From Celoporthe dispersa (taxonomy: Eukaryota; Ascomycota; Sordariomycetes; Diaporthales; Cryphonectriaceae): a stretch of 64,000 nucleotides of DNA. Under the pieces are notes generated by a model. That model made no database searches. It was not told the origin of the DNA and worked only from the letters and a program-made list of their open reading frames with translations. The stretch spans positions 3,582,001 through 3,646,000 of the forward strand of contig WAID01000007.1 in NCBI GenBank assembly GCA_016584495.1. The letters are read 5' to 3'. This document shows positions 34,876 to 46,577 of the stretch, piece after piece. The position numbers and the translations under genes were made by a program. The stretch's first letter is position 1, and every line of letters begins with the position of its first letter.

Positions 34876-36277
34876 GAATCCACCCGAGGGCGCCTCATTT
34901 CAGCCCTGCACCCTCGCGTCGCAAGATACGCCTCCCCGATAGCTTGGTGGCCCCACTCACCAAGATCGGGTCTGGGAGGCTTAACAGTGTGTTTTGGATT
35001 ATATGTATGATGAGGTGATGACGACGAACCGACACCGAGCCTCCTCCATATGCCTAGTACGATACCAAGCAGCCGTCAGCGCGAAGAGCGCGGAAGGAAG
35101 CTTGTGTGGACGACGGCATCTACCTCATGATGAGGGGCACGGGATCATCACCAAGGTGGCAAGCCCCCGACAGACAGCCCGCAGCCGTCTTGATCTGGTG
35201 AGGCGGATGTGCTGCCTGTCCGAGGATGCCATCGCTTTCATATTCTCGAGTTCTGCTCGAGATGAAATGATGCTACGGATGCCTAGCCGGAGACATAGGT
35301 GTCTCTCCATCTATCTAGCCAGCTGGCAATCAATGAAATGATTATGACCAATATGCTGATTGTCTCTTGTCCTTCTTCTCCCTCTCCTTTGTGGCGGCTG
35401 ATGGTGGGAGGGTTTCCTTGTACCTGCGGATGTCGAACCCTTCCACGAGTAAGTCGGATAGAGCGGGTTGATGAAGACCCCGTGTCGTGTTGACTGGGTG
35501 TTTTCCAGATCACTGAACGACCTACCGCCTTGGGATACAGAATACAGCATTCTTCATATCCTGTTGCTACTCATATTTCCTCATACAAGGATGCAGAGAA
35601 ATGGGGGGACGAGGAGGCTGACAAATGGGCTCTTGCTGGAGTCCCCGTTGGGTCAGCGCCCAAAGGCGGATCCGGCCAATGGACTTACATGTTCTCCTCT
35701 CAGCCCCACCCGGCTCACACCCCCCCCCCTTCTTCAAAAGGGCCAGCACACAAAACAAGGGACAGGAAAGAAGGATCTGGCCGGTGTGGAATGGGGCCCA
35801 GTAGGTTTGAGGAAGGACGTTTGAGGCATCGTTTCAGACTCGGTGGTCTTAGAAACTTGGATTGCACGCAGTTGCACAGTCGATCGCATGTAAGAAAGGC
35901 CATGAAGGGCTTTTTCATATCAGCATGCAACATCAGGAGAGCTAGGGAGAAAGATACTCGAAGGAACGCACCGTATTCACGACTGCCATACACTAGATTC
36001 AAAGGATGGTTTGAGTGCTCTGGGAACAAGAGGAGGTCTCGAAAGAGTCCCTCGCATCTGTGACACAGTCTCGCTGAGGAAACTATGCTCCCTTTCTGCC
36101 CTTGTCCCAAGTCCTTGATTCACGCCTACGTGGTTATAGCGCAGAGGTTCGGTCATCTGATTGATGCTTAGAAGTGGATGGCCGACGATTCTGCTGGTAG
36201 GAAGTCTGTTGAAGGCAATGGTCATGGTGAAGGCGCCAACTCTTACCGTTATAAGTCTGCAATGACAATGTTCAAGT
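34876..36277. other. Intergenic region upstream of the 5S gene
   Basis: 1.4 kb with only short open frames lacking domain character. A C-rich run lies near 35719-35729. It probably includes the 3' UTR of the preceding gene. Confidence 0.4.
36249..36255 (+). promoter_or_regulatory. TATA-like element of the 5S rRNA gene
   Basis: TTATAAG lies 23-29 bp before the first base of the 5S sequence. Neurospora 5S genes need a TATA box at about -29, so position and sequence support an active pol III promoter. Confidence 0.6.
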
Positions 36278-36396
36278 ACATACGACCATAGGTAGTGGAG
36301 AACTTGGGATCCCGTCTGCTCTCCCCTAAATGAGCCACTAACCGCCGGATTAGTAGTTAAGTGGGTGACCATTAGCGAATACCCGGTGTTGTATGT
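36278..36396 (+). rRNA. 5S ribosomal RNA, divergent variant
   Basis: This 119-base stretch starts ACATACGACCATAGG and ends GTTGTATGT, the terminal helix of fungal 5S rRNA, followed directly by a T run that would stop RNA polymerase III. The internal control region is recognisable (AGTAGTTAAGTGGGTGACC then AGCGAAT). Compared with the common fungal sequence, helix II is changed on both sides and still pairs: GGTAGTGG with CCACTAACC, instead of GGGTGTGG with CCACACGCC. Helix III and its loop also differ from the common type. Dispersed single 5S genes are normal in Pezizomycotina, where minor variant types and pseudogenes occur. Preserved pairing, TATA box and terminator favour a functional variant. 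Confidence 0.9.
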
Positions 36397-37371
36397 TTTT
36401 GCCCTTTTTTTCTTCTTCTTTTTTGGTCTTGCTATATCCTGTCTTATTTTTTCTTCTTCCTGTCTATTAAGAGTTCTCTTCAAAGACAAACATTATGATG
36501 GGGTTTAAAACGCTTCCATTACCTCAATTTGGCCGATTGATGAGAGGATTTGGTCAAGACCCGTAAGGACCAGCAAATGCGCAGCCAATTGATCTTCTTG
36601 TCTCACAGCCTTGAGACATGTACACGGTCACCAAAATTATGGAATGAGAAGCCGCCTCTGTCAGCACTGTCCTTTTTCTCTCTCCCTTTATTTCTCTTCC
36701 CTGCCCTTTTCTCCTTTGAAGGTATGCCCAAGTACAGCGGAGAGATTCATTCTCAGAATTTAGTCCAGACTGAGACAAGGGACTGTGCTGAGTCATTATG
36801 CACTACGGATGCTGCGTTATAGATAGCATATACTGTGCGGCCAAGGCAGGGATGATAAGCTGTGACATGGCCTGGCGGCGGCCGAGGTCAGATGGAAGCT
36901 CTGTCGTCCGTTGTCCGTCGTCAAGGACCCTTTTGGAGATCAACAAAGATACCCTCGAGCACCGATTCCGAATTGGGTCTTCAATAACAGGCACTGGCTG
37001 CCCTGGATCGGCTCGTCGCAACCTTATTATTTCCTCCTCTCACGCGGGCGCCGTAGTGTCCGGCCCTAGAGTCCCTGCCACGAGGGAAGTCGACCACGCG
37101 CGCTCCTTTGAACCTGATCGCCACGAGCAAGCCTGCCACCCTGCTGCGGTATCGTTGTCGAAGTGACCCAAGCCTTCAGCTGAGGATCGCCACGCCACGA
37201 TGCAAGATCGTCCTCTCGGCACAACTGCTTGCTTCTCTGTATCGTCTGGAAGCATCCGTCTGACCAGAGCGGTTCGGTCCTGGTCGATCTAGCTTGGACG
37301 TTCCGGCACCGACTCCTTCCTACGAAACTCGTCTCATATTTATTTGATAATCCCACCGCCGGCTCACGAAC
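36397..37371. promoter_or_regulatory. Intergenic region and promoter of the dipeptidyl aminopeptidase gene
   Basis: About 975 bp without a recognisable gene. T runs near 36397-36425 could serve as the 5S terminator. The rest should include the promoter and leader of the aminopeptidase gene, and no specific element stands out. Confidence 0.4.
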
Positions 37372-40241
37372 ATGTCTTCCTCCGATAAGGGACCGCTCAT
37401 CGGTCCTGTCGATGGCACCGAAAACCCCAGAATGTCCCACGAGTCCGGCTCATCTGTCTCGACCACGAGCATCGTCTTCGATCGTATCAGCGAGCGCCTC
37501 TCGAGCCACAACCGCTCCTCCTCCAAGCGCCGTACCTCACCCAGCCCTCGCCGAGGCAATCCGGCACCATATGTCGACGATGAGACCCTCTCCGACTTCA
37601 ACGAGGAGGACCCCCTCAAGGAAGAGACCGCCAGTGACCTGGAGACCGGGCCCTTCCTCGGGGACGGAGCAGCGGTCGCAGGGCCGAAGCGTATGGACAA
37701 GACAATGAAGCGCATGATATTCTTGTTTGCTGGCGTCTTCGTTGCTGCCTGGGTCGTCGCGCTCGTCATGTTCATATCCTCGAAATCCTATAAACACCCT
37801 TCCGACTTCGAACACGACCCGCAAGCTACCGTCTCGCGGGGTAGTGGCAAGAAGCTCACCCTGGACACCATCATGTCAGGGTCATGGATCGCCAACACAC
37901 ATACCCTCGCATGGGTTGCTGGCCCGAACGGAGAAGACGGGCTGCTGCTGGAGCAGGGCGACTCGACGGACGGGTACCTGGTAGTGGGGGACGTCAGGAA
38001 CAAGAATCCAGAGCTGGCCCCCAGCGTGAATACCGCAGAGACAAGAGTCCTGATGAAGAACGGTTGGTTCTCTTACGGCGGCCTCCAGCACAGGGCCTCC
38101 ACGGCGACACCCTGCTCCGACATGAACAAGGTGCTCGTGAGCAGTGATGACGAACGAGTCTTTCGGCACTCCTCCACAGCCAAGTACTGGATCTTCGATG
38201 TGGCATCGCAGACCGCCGAGCCGCTGGTCCCTGGCGACGCCGACGCGATCATCCAGCTGGCCAAGTGGAGCCCCGCAAGCAACGCGGTGGCCTTCGTCCG
38301 GGATAACAATCTGTACGTGCGCTTCGTCGGGTCGCAGGAGCTACGGCAGGTCACGAACGATGGCGGTGCAAATTACTTCTACGGCCGTCCTGACTGGGTC
38401 TACGAGGAGGAAGTCCTCGGGGGCGATACTGCTACCTGGTGGTCCCAGGACGGCAAGTATCTTGCCTTCTTCCGGACGAACGACACTGCGGTGCCCGAGT
38501 ACCCCGTGCAGTACTTCGTCTCGAAACCGAAAGGCAGCCAGACGGAGAGCTCTGACAGCTACCCACAAGAGATGAACATGAAGTACCCCAAAGCCGGCGC
38601 GCCGAACCCCGTCGTGGACCTGCTCTTCTACGACGTCAATCGTGGTGACCAGTTCGAGGTCAAGATCGACGGCGGCTTCGCAGACGACGACCGTCTGATC
38701 ACGGAGGTCGTGTGGGCTGGCCAGAATGTCATTATCAAGGAGACGAACCGCGTGTCAGACATCATGCGTGTCGTCCTTGTGGATGTGGCCTCGCGCACGG
38801 GCAAGACTGTCCGGGCTGACGATGTCGGCAAGCTGGACGGTGGCTGGTTCGAGATATCACAGAATACGCGCTACATCCCGGCGGACGCCACCAAGCAACG
38901 ACCGTACCATGGCTATATTGATACTGTCATCTATGAAGACGGCGACCACCTCGCCTACTTCACGCCGCTCGACAACCCGGACCCCATCATGTTGACAGGG
39001 GGGGAACTGGGGAGGTCGAGCAGGCCCTCCGCCGTGGACCTGAACAAGAACCTCGTCTACTTCATCGCGACCAAGGAGTCCTCGATCCAGCGGCACGCCT
39101 ACAGTGTCAAGCTCGACGGCACCGGTCTCGAGCCTGTGACAGATGTCAGCAAGGAGGGCTACTACAGCCTGTCCTTCTCTTCTGGTGCTGGCTATGCCCT
39201 GGTGAACTACCAGGGCCCCAACATACCATGGCAAAAGGTCATCAGCACACCGAGCAACTCTGAGAAATACGAGCATGTGGTCGAGAAGAACGCAGACCTT
39301 GCGGATCGTGCTAAGAAGTACGAGCTCCCGATCAAGATCTACGGCACCCTGGAAGTGGACGACGGGGTCCAGCTGAACTACATAGAGCGGCGCCCTCCGC
39401 ACTTTGACCCCAAAAAGAAATACCCCGTTCTGTTCTTTCAGTACAGCGGCCCGGGGTCGCAGTCGGTCAACAAGAGGTTTGCCGTGGATTTCCAGTCCAG
39501 CATCGCCAGCTTGGGTTATCTCTGCGTCACGGTGGACGGCCGCGGCACCGGCTTCATTGGGCGCAAGAACCGCGTCATCGTCCGCGAACACCTAGGCCAC
39601 TGGGAATCGCACGACCAGATCGAGGCGGCGAAACACTGGGCGTCTCTGCCCTACGTTGACCCCGCACGGCTCGCCATCTGGGGATGGTCGTATGGTGGCT
39701 ACAACACGCTCAAGACGCTGGAGCAGGATGCGGGCCAGACCTTCAGCTACGGCATGGCGGTGGCCCCCGTGACGGACTGGCGGTACTACGACTCGATCTA
39801 CACGGAGCGGTACATGAAGACGCCACAAGAGAACGAGGCCGGATATGACGGGACGGCCATCAACAACGCCACCGCGCTCGGGGAGAACAAGCGCTTCCTG
39901 ATTATGCACGGCACAGGGGACGACAACGTGCATGTGCAGAACACGCTGACGCTGCTTGACAAGCTGGACCTCGCCAGCGTGGAGAACTATGACGTGCACG
40001 TGTTCCCGGACAGCGACCACAGTATTTATTTCCACAACGCGAACAAGATCGTGTACGAAAGTGAGTCAGAGGACGGGCTCCAGCCCTGTTCTTTACCCAA
40101 CACGTTATCGCTGACAAGTTGAACACAGAACTGCAGAATTGGATCATCAACGCCTTTAACGGCGAGTGGCTCAAGGTCAGCCATGCGGTGCCCGTCGACA
40201 AGAGACGCATTGTAGCTGAGATTGAGGCCACGAAGGCATAA
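37372..40241 (+). CDS. Dipeptidyl aminopeptidase, type II membrane protein (DapB/Ste13, S9B family)
   Basis: Serine peptidase that removes X-Ala and X-Pro dipeptides from N-termini. Fungal relatives are the vacuolar Dap2/DapB and the Golgi Ste13 that trims mating pheromone. Exons are 37372-40060 and 40129-40241, separated by a 68-nt intron (GTGAGT...CACAG), giving 933 residues. A Ser/Arg-rich cytosolic tail precedes one membrane segment at about residues 115-136 ([20 protein letters not shown]). An eight-bladed propeller follows, with the paired-Glu motif DWVYEEEV that binds the substrate N-terminus. The catalytic domain has GWSYGG with Ser773, HGTGDDNVH with Asp850 and SDHSIYFH with His883, spaced as in human DPP4. 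Sequence alone does not separate the vacuolar from the Golgi role. The cytosolic tail of about 110 residues is long enough to hold sorting signals. Confidence 0.94.
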
Positions 40242-41328
40242 GGCTGTGAGACCGGCGTGTCTTGCCGCTGGAGTTTGGTTTCTATCATAGAGGTAGTGGC
40301 ATGGCGTTTGGCTGGCAAATCTTTTTCATCTTGTCTTCTCTCGAGCATTGTCCATCTCGCATACATACATCCGTTACCGAACACGGGACCGAGTCGCCTG
40401 ATACTAAGACGCTGTATATCCACACAACTACCTGGATGCATGCAAGGTTCACATGTGTCTGGCACGTCAATACGACATCGTCCTCATGCTCTCCTCTACT
40501 GAAGCACTGGGCTCACCTGAGAAGAGGTCGTAGGGCTGGGCAAACCGACCACTGTGCGCCAAGAACCAATACTTGGCAGGACTGCATGGAATCAGGACTG
40601 AGGCGGCTTCACTCTTCTCGGCCCGCCATGCATACGCACAGCACTGGTCCTTCGTGAGATGGGCCTGGCCTGACATCTGCTGCTTACATGGATCTAAATA
40701 ATTTTTTCTTTAGAGTTTCGGGAGTGCCAGAGAACCTAGCAGCAAACTCTATCTCTACAGTGATCTGACGATCTAGAATATGCCACCTTGCCCTGCCGCC
40801 TTGCCTCGGCGAGACTGGCCAAACAAAACGACCTGTCGAGATTTCCAGGAGTTACAATGCCTATCCAGAGCCCCACGCGAATTGACGCTGGACTTCGCAC
40901 AATACCCGTGAGCCCGACCCCCAAAGGTTGTTTCGAAACACCCCAACCAAGGCCCGGTGATCAAGGACACACGCATTCCCCTTTTTAACATCTCGGAGGG
41001 TGCGGCCCCTTGGGCCCCTTGTCTAGATGAGCAGCATCACCCCTGTCCCTGTGTATTCTTCCAAATTGAACCGGCGATTATCTCCGTTGCGATGGCATCA
41101 GGGCAGCACTCTGCAAGGCACAAAATGGACCGGTCGCCCTGGTGCTGTGGCGGATCCCGTCGAGACGTCACAGAGGCTCCTTGAACTTGTGTCTTCTCCT
41201 CTTTCTTCTTCTTCTCCTTCTGCTGTTTGTTTATTCCATTCTATTCTCTTGTTCTATCTCTTCGAGTCTGCTGTCCGCTGTCCAAGTCCTTCTCTTCATA
41301 ACGAGCTCGTCCTCGCTTCTGGCCCAGG
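40242..41328. other. Intergenic region before the GH131 gene
   Basis: About 1.1 kb with nothing recognisable. The final 150 bp before 41329 are CT-rich (TTCTTCTTCTCCTTCTG), consistent with a leader. Confidence 0.4.
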
Positions 41329-42315
41329 ATGTTTGCCCCAGCAACCCTCCTTCTCACCCTGGGTGGCGCCCTCGCGGTGTCCGCGCTGCCCACCGCGGCG
41401 CCCAACGGCACAACAAGCTGCCCCATCCTCCTCGACGGCCGCGTGCCCTCCAACGCAACACTCGACGAGTTCGACTCGACCAACGGCCTCTTCAGCCCGG
41501 ACTACGTCAAGGGCAACAACCTCTCGTGGAGCGACATCCTGCTTTTCCCCTCGGCGGTTCCCGCCTCGCGCTTCGACAGCTCCGGCTACAAGCCCCTCGA
41601 GGTCACCATCAACAACGCCTCCATCTTCCAGGCGCAGTACGGCTTCCGGAGGGCCGGGCTGCAGTTCGCGGACGACACCAACACGGGCAGCCCTGGCTAC
41701 ACGGGCGTCGTGACGCTGCACTGGAGCGTGCGCCAGGACCCGGCGCGGGCGCTGAACCTGAGCCACGAGTACCTGAATGTCTGGCACGAGAGCGCGGATT
41801 ACAGTGCGGACCAGATCATGTTCCAGGCTGGGCAGATGATCGACCAGCCCGACCTGCCGAGCGACACGTTCAAGATCTTTGACCGGAACTCGGCCCTGCT
41901 CTGGAGCACGGGGATCGAGGAGGATGAGTGGCAGAACTTTGCCATCACGCTGGACGTGAATGCCAAGTGAGTTGCCCCCCCCCCCCCCCATCCTCGGCGT
42001 GATGGCTGGTCGATGCGAGAAAGGGTGTCCGCGCCGCCTCTTTTTGCACTGTTACATGCTGACTCGAAGTGTTTCTTCTCCTACAGCACCGTCCAGATCT
42101 ACTACTCGCTGGGCACCGACGCCCTGGCTGCTGTCACCAACGTCACCTCAGCCGACCTGTCCGGCGACGGCGAGTACCAGATCGGCATCCTCAAGAAGCC
42201 CACGGGGACCTCGGATGTCGTCAACTCTGGATACCAGGAGGCTCCGTTTGAGGAGGGCCAGATCTACGGCGGCCTGTTTGTGGAGGACAGCACGGGTGGT
42301 TGTATCTCTTTGTAA
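41329..42315 (+). CDS. Secreted glycoside hydrolase family 131 beta-glucanase
   Basis: Plant cell-wall-active glucanase family found in fungi and oomycetes; characterised members cleave beta-1,3, beta-1,4 and beta-1,6 glucans. Exons 41329-41966 and 42087-42315 flank a 120-nt intron with a long C run and encode 288 residues. An N-terminal signal peptide (MFAPATLLLTLGGALAVSALP) is followed by the family pattern CPILLDGRVPSNATL, DYVKGNNLSWSDILLFP and SRFDSSGYKPLEVTIN. The first Cys and a Cys four residues from the C-terminus could form a disulfide. Several N-glycosylation sequons (NGT, NAT, NLS, NAS, NVT) fit secretion. There is no carbohydrate-binding module. Family assignment is from motif memory, and substrate cannot be told from sequence. 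Confidence 0.85.
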
Positions 42316-43821
42316 ACCGGCCGGCCTGCGCGGCGCGGCGAGGGAGATGCAGGATGGCCATGTAGAGTGGGATTCTCTGAATGGACTTGGTCTACTGTCA
42401 AGCTGCTGATCATGTGAAATTTGCCTGTTACCGTCCTGCGACACTGTCTCTCTCGTCAACAACAACTCTTCATACTTTTCATCTCTACACTTTTTTCTTC
42501 TTTTTCTCTCCTTGCCGCCAGACCAGCAACCCTGCTGCGTTCATGCCCCAACAACGACTCAACAATTCCACAGTGCGGACAGTGCCATTTTCGACACCCC
42601 TCGTGCAAGGCAGGGACGACTTCACATGTCAGGCCGGCAGCGAGCTCAGGTTCAGCTTGTCGATCTCCCGCAGATGCAACTGCCGCAACCAGCTCTGCCC
42701 CGCCCCGCCTGAGCGAGCAGCTACTCATCCTACCACACGATACCTTGGCGTAAATCTTGACGGTCCCTCTTCCGAAGCCCGTCTTTGTGTTCTCTTGCAT
42801 ATGCCGGGACTGCTCAGGTGTGGTAACGCGCCGGCCGAACTGATGATGGCGTACAGGCTATGCGAAGATCTGCAAGGCCGAGAAGCCGCTCTTCAGGTGC
42901 ACGCACAGACAGCGAGACGGCGTGCGCCCATGAAAGTAAGACGTTGGAAATCGCGCAGCAACACTAGACCATGTGTAGAGGGATCAGTCTGAGGTCTCTG
43001 CTGACACTGTCGACTTACACGCCGAGGTGAGGAGTCTTCTGAGCTTCAGAAGTAGGGCCACAGTGCCCATCGATGCATTGCTGACCATCAGTCGCATACA
43101 GGCAGTGGCGTTTGAGCATCATCATCCAAAGCTGTCCGAGGGAGGCTGCTCCGGGCTTCGTCTGCACCTGAAGCTGAGCCACCGCGTGGGCACCCGTCGC
43201 CGGCGTCACTGTGAGTATCCTGTCGGCTCTCTTCTGCCCGAAACCAATCTTTCCCGATCCTGCGCACGGAATCAATCTTTCCCGGAACAGAACTTTGGTG
43301 CGTACCATGAAGCTCGTTGCCCTCGATCATCCCTGTGGAGCACCAGTGTCTAACCAAGAGCCTCCTCTACAGGCGAGCTATACGCACCGGATAGGGTGCA
43401 GAACATCTTGGCGCCTGGCCAGGTGGACATGAGGAGATTCTTCCAGACCACGACCAAGATTGCTGTTCCGGCGCTTGGTAGTGAACGCCATCCAGCATGT
43501 CAACATGTGAGTGGCGGAAGAGACCTCGTATCTCGACAAGTGCATGCACTACGTCCCCTTGGTGAGCGATCCGCCTCCTTCGTCTTCGTCGGAAAGAGGC
43601 ATCAACGCATCATAGCCCCAACGGAGCAATAGGATCCAGAGACCAGTGGCAGTCGGCTGAGAGGACCCTTTCTTGAGATGGATGAAAAAGGGCACGTCTT
43701 GCCCTGATCGGAGGGCAGGCGTGACCGTCATTCACTCTTTGTCTTCAGTTCCATCGCTCATGATATACCTTTGTTCATAATATTTTTCACTGAAGAATCA
43801 TCAACCCCCGCGAGAAGAACG
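42316..43821. other. Gene-free spacer, possibly with decayed coding remnants
   Basis: 1.5 kb between two genes for secreted proteins. Several short frames are Cys-containing with protein-like stretches (for example QCGQCHFRHPSCKAG near 42575, and a 78-codon frame at 43396-43632). None starts with a signal peptide or can be joined by plausible introns into a family I recognise. They may be remnants of an old secreted-protein gene or chance. Confidence 0.3.
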
Positions 43822-45322
43822 ATGCTTGCAAGACTCGCTGCCGCAGCCTTTCTGGTGACCCTCGGGTCTGCTGGAGCCATCAAGCCCAGAGATGTCGGCC
43901 ATGATGTCCCCTTTAACCCACGGCAAAACCCGGCGGAATGGGCCTACCAGGGCTGCTGGGCCGGGGATGTCAAGAGCCTCGCCGACAAGGCCTCGTACGT
44001 CGACGAGGCCGGCATGACACAGCCGGCCTGCGCCAGCTTCTGCGGTGGCCAGGGCCTCACGGCGGCGGGCATCAGCAAGGGCGGCGAGTGCCACTGCTGG
44101 GACTTTATGAGCGTCGCGCCGGAGCAGCTGCAGCAGCTCGACGAGAAGGAGTGCAACCTGCCGTGTGCGGGCGGTGGTGATGATCAGGCCTGTGGCGCCT
44201 CTGGCGAGGGGCATACGGTCATGCTGGTCCACAACGAAGCCGTGAGCGAGTCCGAGGACCTCTGGGCCGAGAAGGGCCCCGAGTACACAAAGATCTCTGG
44301 CCTGGATGACCAAGGGGGCTGTCCAAAGTGCCCGAGCTGTCACCCGTGCCCGAAGCCTTGCCCTTACCCTCCCAAGCAGCCTGTGCTCTATCCCACGATG
44401 TGGCTCTCCAGGACGATCTCTTGGGTAAGCTTTTCCTCCTTGCCGCCGTGACAGTTGCTGTTAGGCGTCAGATTAGATGTTTAGGAGCTTACGGTCTCGC
44501 TAGGCTTATCCGACCTCGCCGCTCATGAGCACAAGCTCGGATCCGCCAAGCTCATCGTCCTCACTTACAAGCACAACATCAACGGGCTCATCAAGTACGG
44601 ATTCAACAACCTCATCTACTCAGTGGACAAGCACTCTGTCCACCAGTACTCTATCGACGAGTACTTTATCAACAAGTACTTCAACAGCAACTACCTCGTC
44701 ATCGACCAGCACTCCATCAACGACTACTTCATCAACGACTAGTAGCTCATCGACCAGCACCTCATCAACCAGCACTACCAGCACTTCATCGACAACCACT
44801 TCATCGACCAGTAGCTCACCAACGAGCACTTCATCGACTAGTACTTCAACGACTAGCACTTCTTCGACAACTAGTACTTCATCGTCAACCAGTACTTCCT
44901 CGACAACTAGTACTTCATCAACAACTAGCACTTCACCGACGAGCAGTACTTCATCAACAACCAGCACTACATCAACAACCAGTACTACATCAACAACTAG
45001 TACTACACCAACTAGCACTTCATCAACGAGCAGTACTTCATCTACGAGCAGTACTTCATCAACAACTAGCACTACATCAACAACCAGCAGCACTACATCG
45101 ACAACCAGCAGCACTACATCAACAACTAGCACTACATCAACAACCAGTACTACATCAACAACTAGTACTACATCAACAACTAGTACTACACCAACTAGCA
45201 CTTCATCAACGAGCAGCACTTCGTCGACGACGAGCTCTCAATCGACGAGCACTCAGCCAACAAGTAGCACTCAATCGACAAGCACTTCAACAACGAGCAG
45301 CACTTCATCGAGAGCCAGTTAA
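43822..45322 (+). CDS. Secreted WSC-domain protein with a mucin-like Ser/Thr tail
   Basis: WSC domains are Cys-rich carbohydrate-binding modules found in cell-wall stress sensors and secreted fungal proteins. The start at 43822 gives a signal peptide (MLARLAAAAFLVTLGSAGA). The WSC module runs from WAYQGCWAGD through QPACASFCGGQGL and GGECHCWDF to CNLPCAGGGDDQACG, with about eight cysteines. A Cys-Pro-rich linker (CPKCPSCHPCPKPCPYPP) follows. A 79-nt intron at 44425-44503 (GTAAGC, branch CTTAC, acceptor CTAG) joins this in frame to a tail of about 265 residues that is almost entirely Ser and Thr. The tail is made of short repeats such as TSTTSTTS and is surely O-glycosylated. The total is 473 residues to a TAA at 45320. 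There is no transmembrane segment or GPI signal, so it is not a complete Wsc-type sensor. Reading continues in frame after the stop (see findings). Confidence 0.8.
44540..45318. repeat. Tandem repeat array encoding the Ser/Thr tail
   Basis: About 780 bp made of degenerate 9- to 15-base units such as ACTACATCAACAACTAGT. The strand bias keeps one frame reading only Ser and Thr. Such arrays usually vary in copy number between isolates. Confidence 0.85.
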
Positions 45323-46577
45323 TCGATCAGCACTCAATCGACAACCTCATCAGGTACAGGGGCAGTTGTGTTTTCGACAGACTTGTCCGCTTTCCAGACA
45401 AGTACAACACCCTTAAGCGCAATATCCACGAGCCTCGATTGACAGAAGCGAGTGAGCGAGCGAGGCGGTTCGAAATGAGTGACTGAATTCCCTTCTCCCA
45501 CCCACAATTGGGGGAATCGTCTTGTTTGCTTCATCTACAAATAGCCCTTCGTTAGGGACCATTCCTTGAGATAGTACAGCACATACACAGTAAACAGAGA
45601 TCAAACACACTCCTTGACATTGATATTAAGGCTCAGATTAGCGGGGAGGGGTTAGGATGACCTGAGACGGGAAGACGAGCATAATTAGCTGTCCAGAAGC
45701 CCACAAGTGGAAGGTGTTCCGTATCTATAATAGTTAATTAAGGCCTGATCAATGTGTCTCTTCGTTATGCAGACCTCTAGACCTCTTACCCTCTGGTCAT
45801 GATAGTTCTACCGGGTGGCTCAACCGTAGCACGCCGTTGATCACGCAACACTGGCAATCGTGAGAGATCACATTCTCTCGCTACTCCAAAGGAAAACGCA
45901 TTGCACAACTAGTGGAATACTTGGGAAGGTACAGTAGCGATGCGCCTCAACCCCTTGTGTGGCCAGAAAGCTAGAAAGTCATGATCACATCACATTTCTG
46001 AATGCGCCAGCGAACCTGCCCGGAATGCAACGTGACAGAAAAAAAAAAAGGATCTCTCATAACGTACTACCTATGATACAGTAATCTTCATGAACAAGCT
46101 TTTTGACCGCCGATATCCGTCGTTCAATTCGTTCACCCCGAAAGATGGTTACCGCCCAAGTGTGCCCAATCAACCGCACCAGCCACCCGAGAGAAAAAAA
46201 ACAAGAGAATAATCTGCATTGGCAGTGTCTTTGATTCCGATTAGCGCGTCGAAGCACGAACCCAACGAGCAAAGCCAAGGCAGGATCACTGGCTACTGGG
46301 CTCCTTGCGCTGACCGGAGGGCGACCCATCAAATACACGTGGGTGAGTGCGTAGGCTGAAGTCACCGTGGTACAAAGATAGGAGCTTCGGCATCAAAGCC
46401 CTTCTCGGTGGTACGTCGTGAAGTGGGTTGGAACACAACAGCCGAAGCATTGAGTCGCTTGGTGGGGTTAGGCGACTTCAGAAGGGGCACGGGCTCTGAA
46501 GGAGGCGCGCGGGCGGCACTCATCGGACTGGACGGTCGTCGAGCTTCAAGTTGCGGGTAGACGACCGCAGGTTGCGC
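45323..46577. other. Intergenic region between the WSC gene and clathrin
   Basis: Apart from 39 codons that continue the Ser/Thr frame to a TGA at 45440, the 1.25 kb hold no supportable gene. An A run lies at 46040-46048. Both neighbouring genes end here, so 3' UTRs are expected. Confidence 0.4.

Noticed and set aside
42381..42992. 203-codon open frame after the GH131 gene
   Set aside because: It has no signal peptide or domain, begins inside the probable 3' UTR, and its composition does not look like a protein.
44620..45219. Minus-strand frame of VDEVLVVDV repeats
   Set aside because: It is the complement of the Ser/Thr repeat array; the plus-strand reading is joined in frame to a WSC domain.
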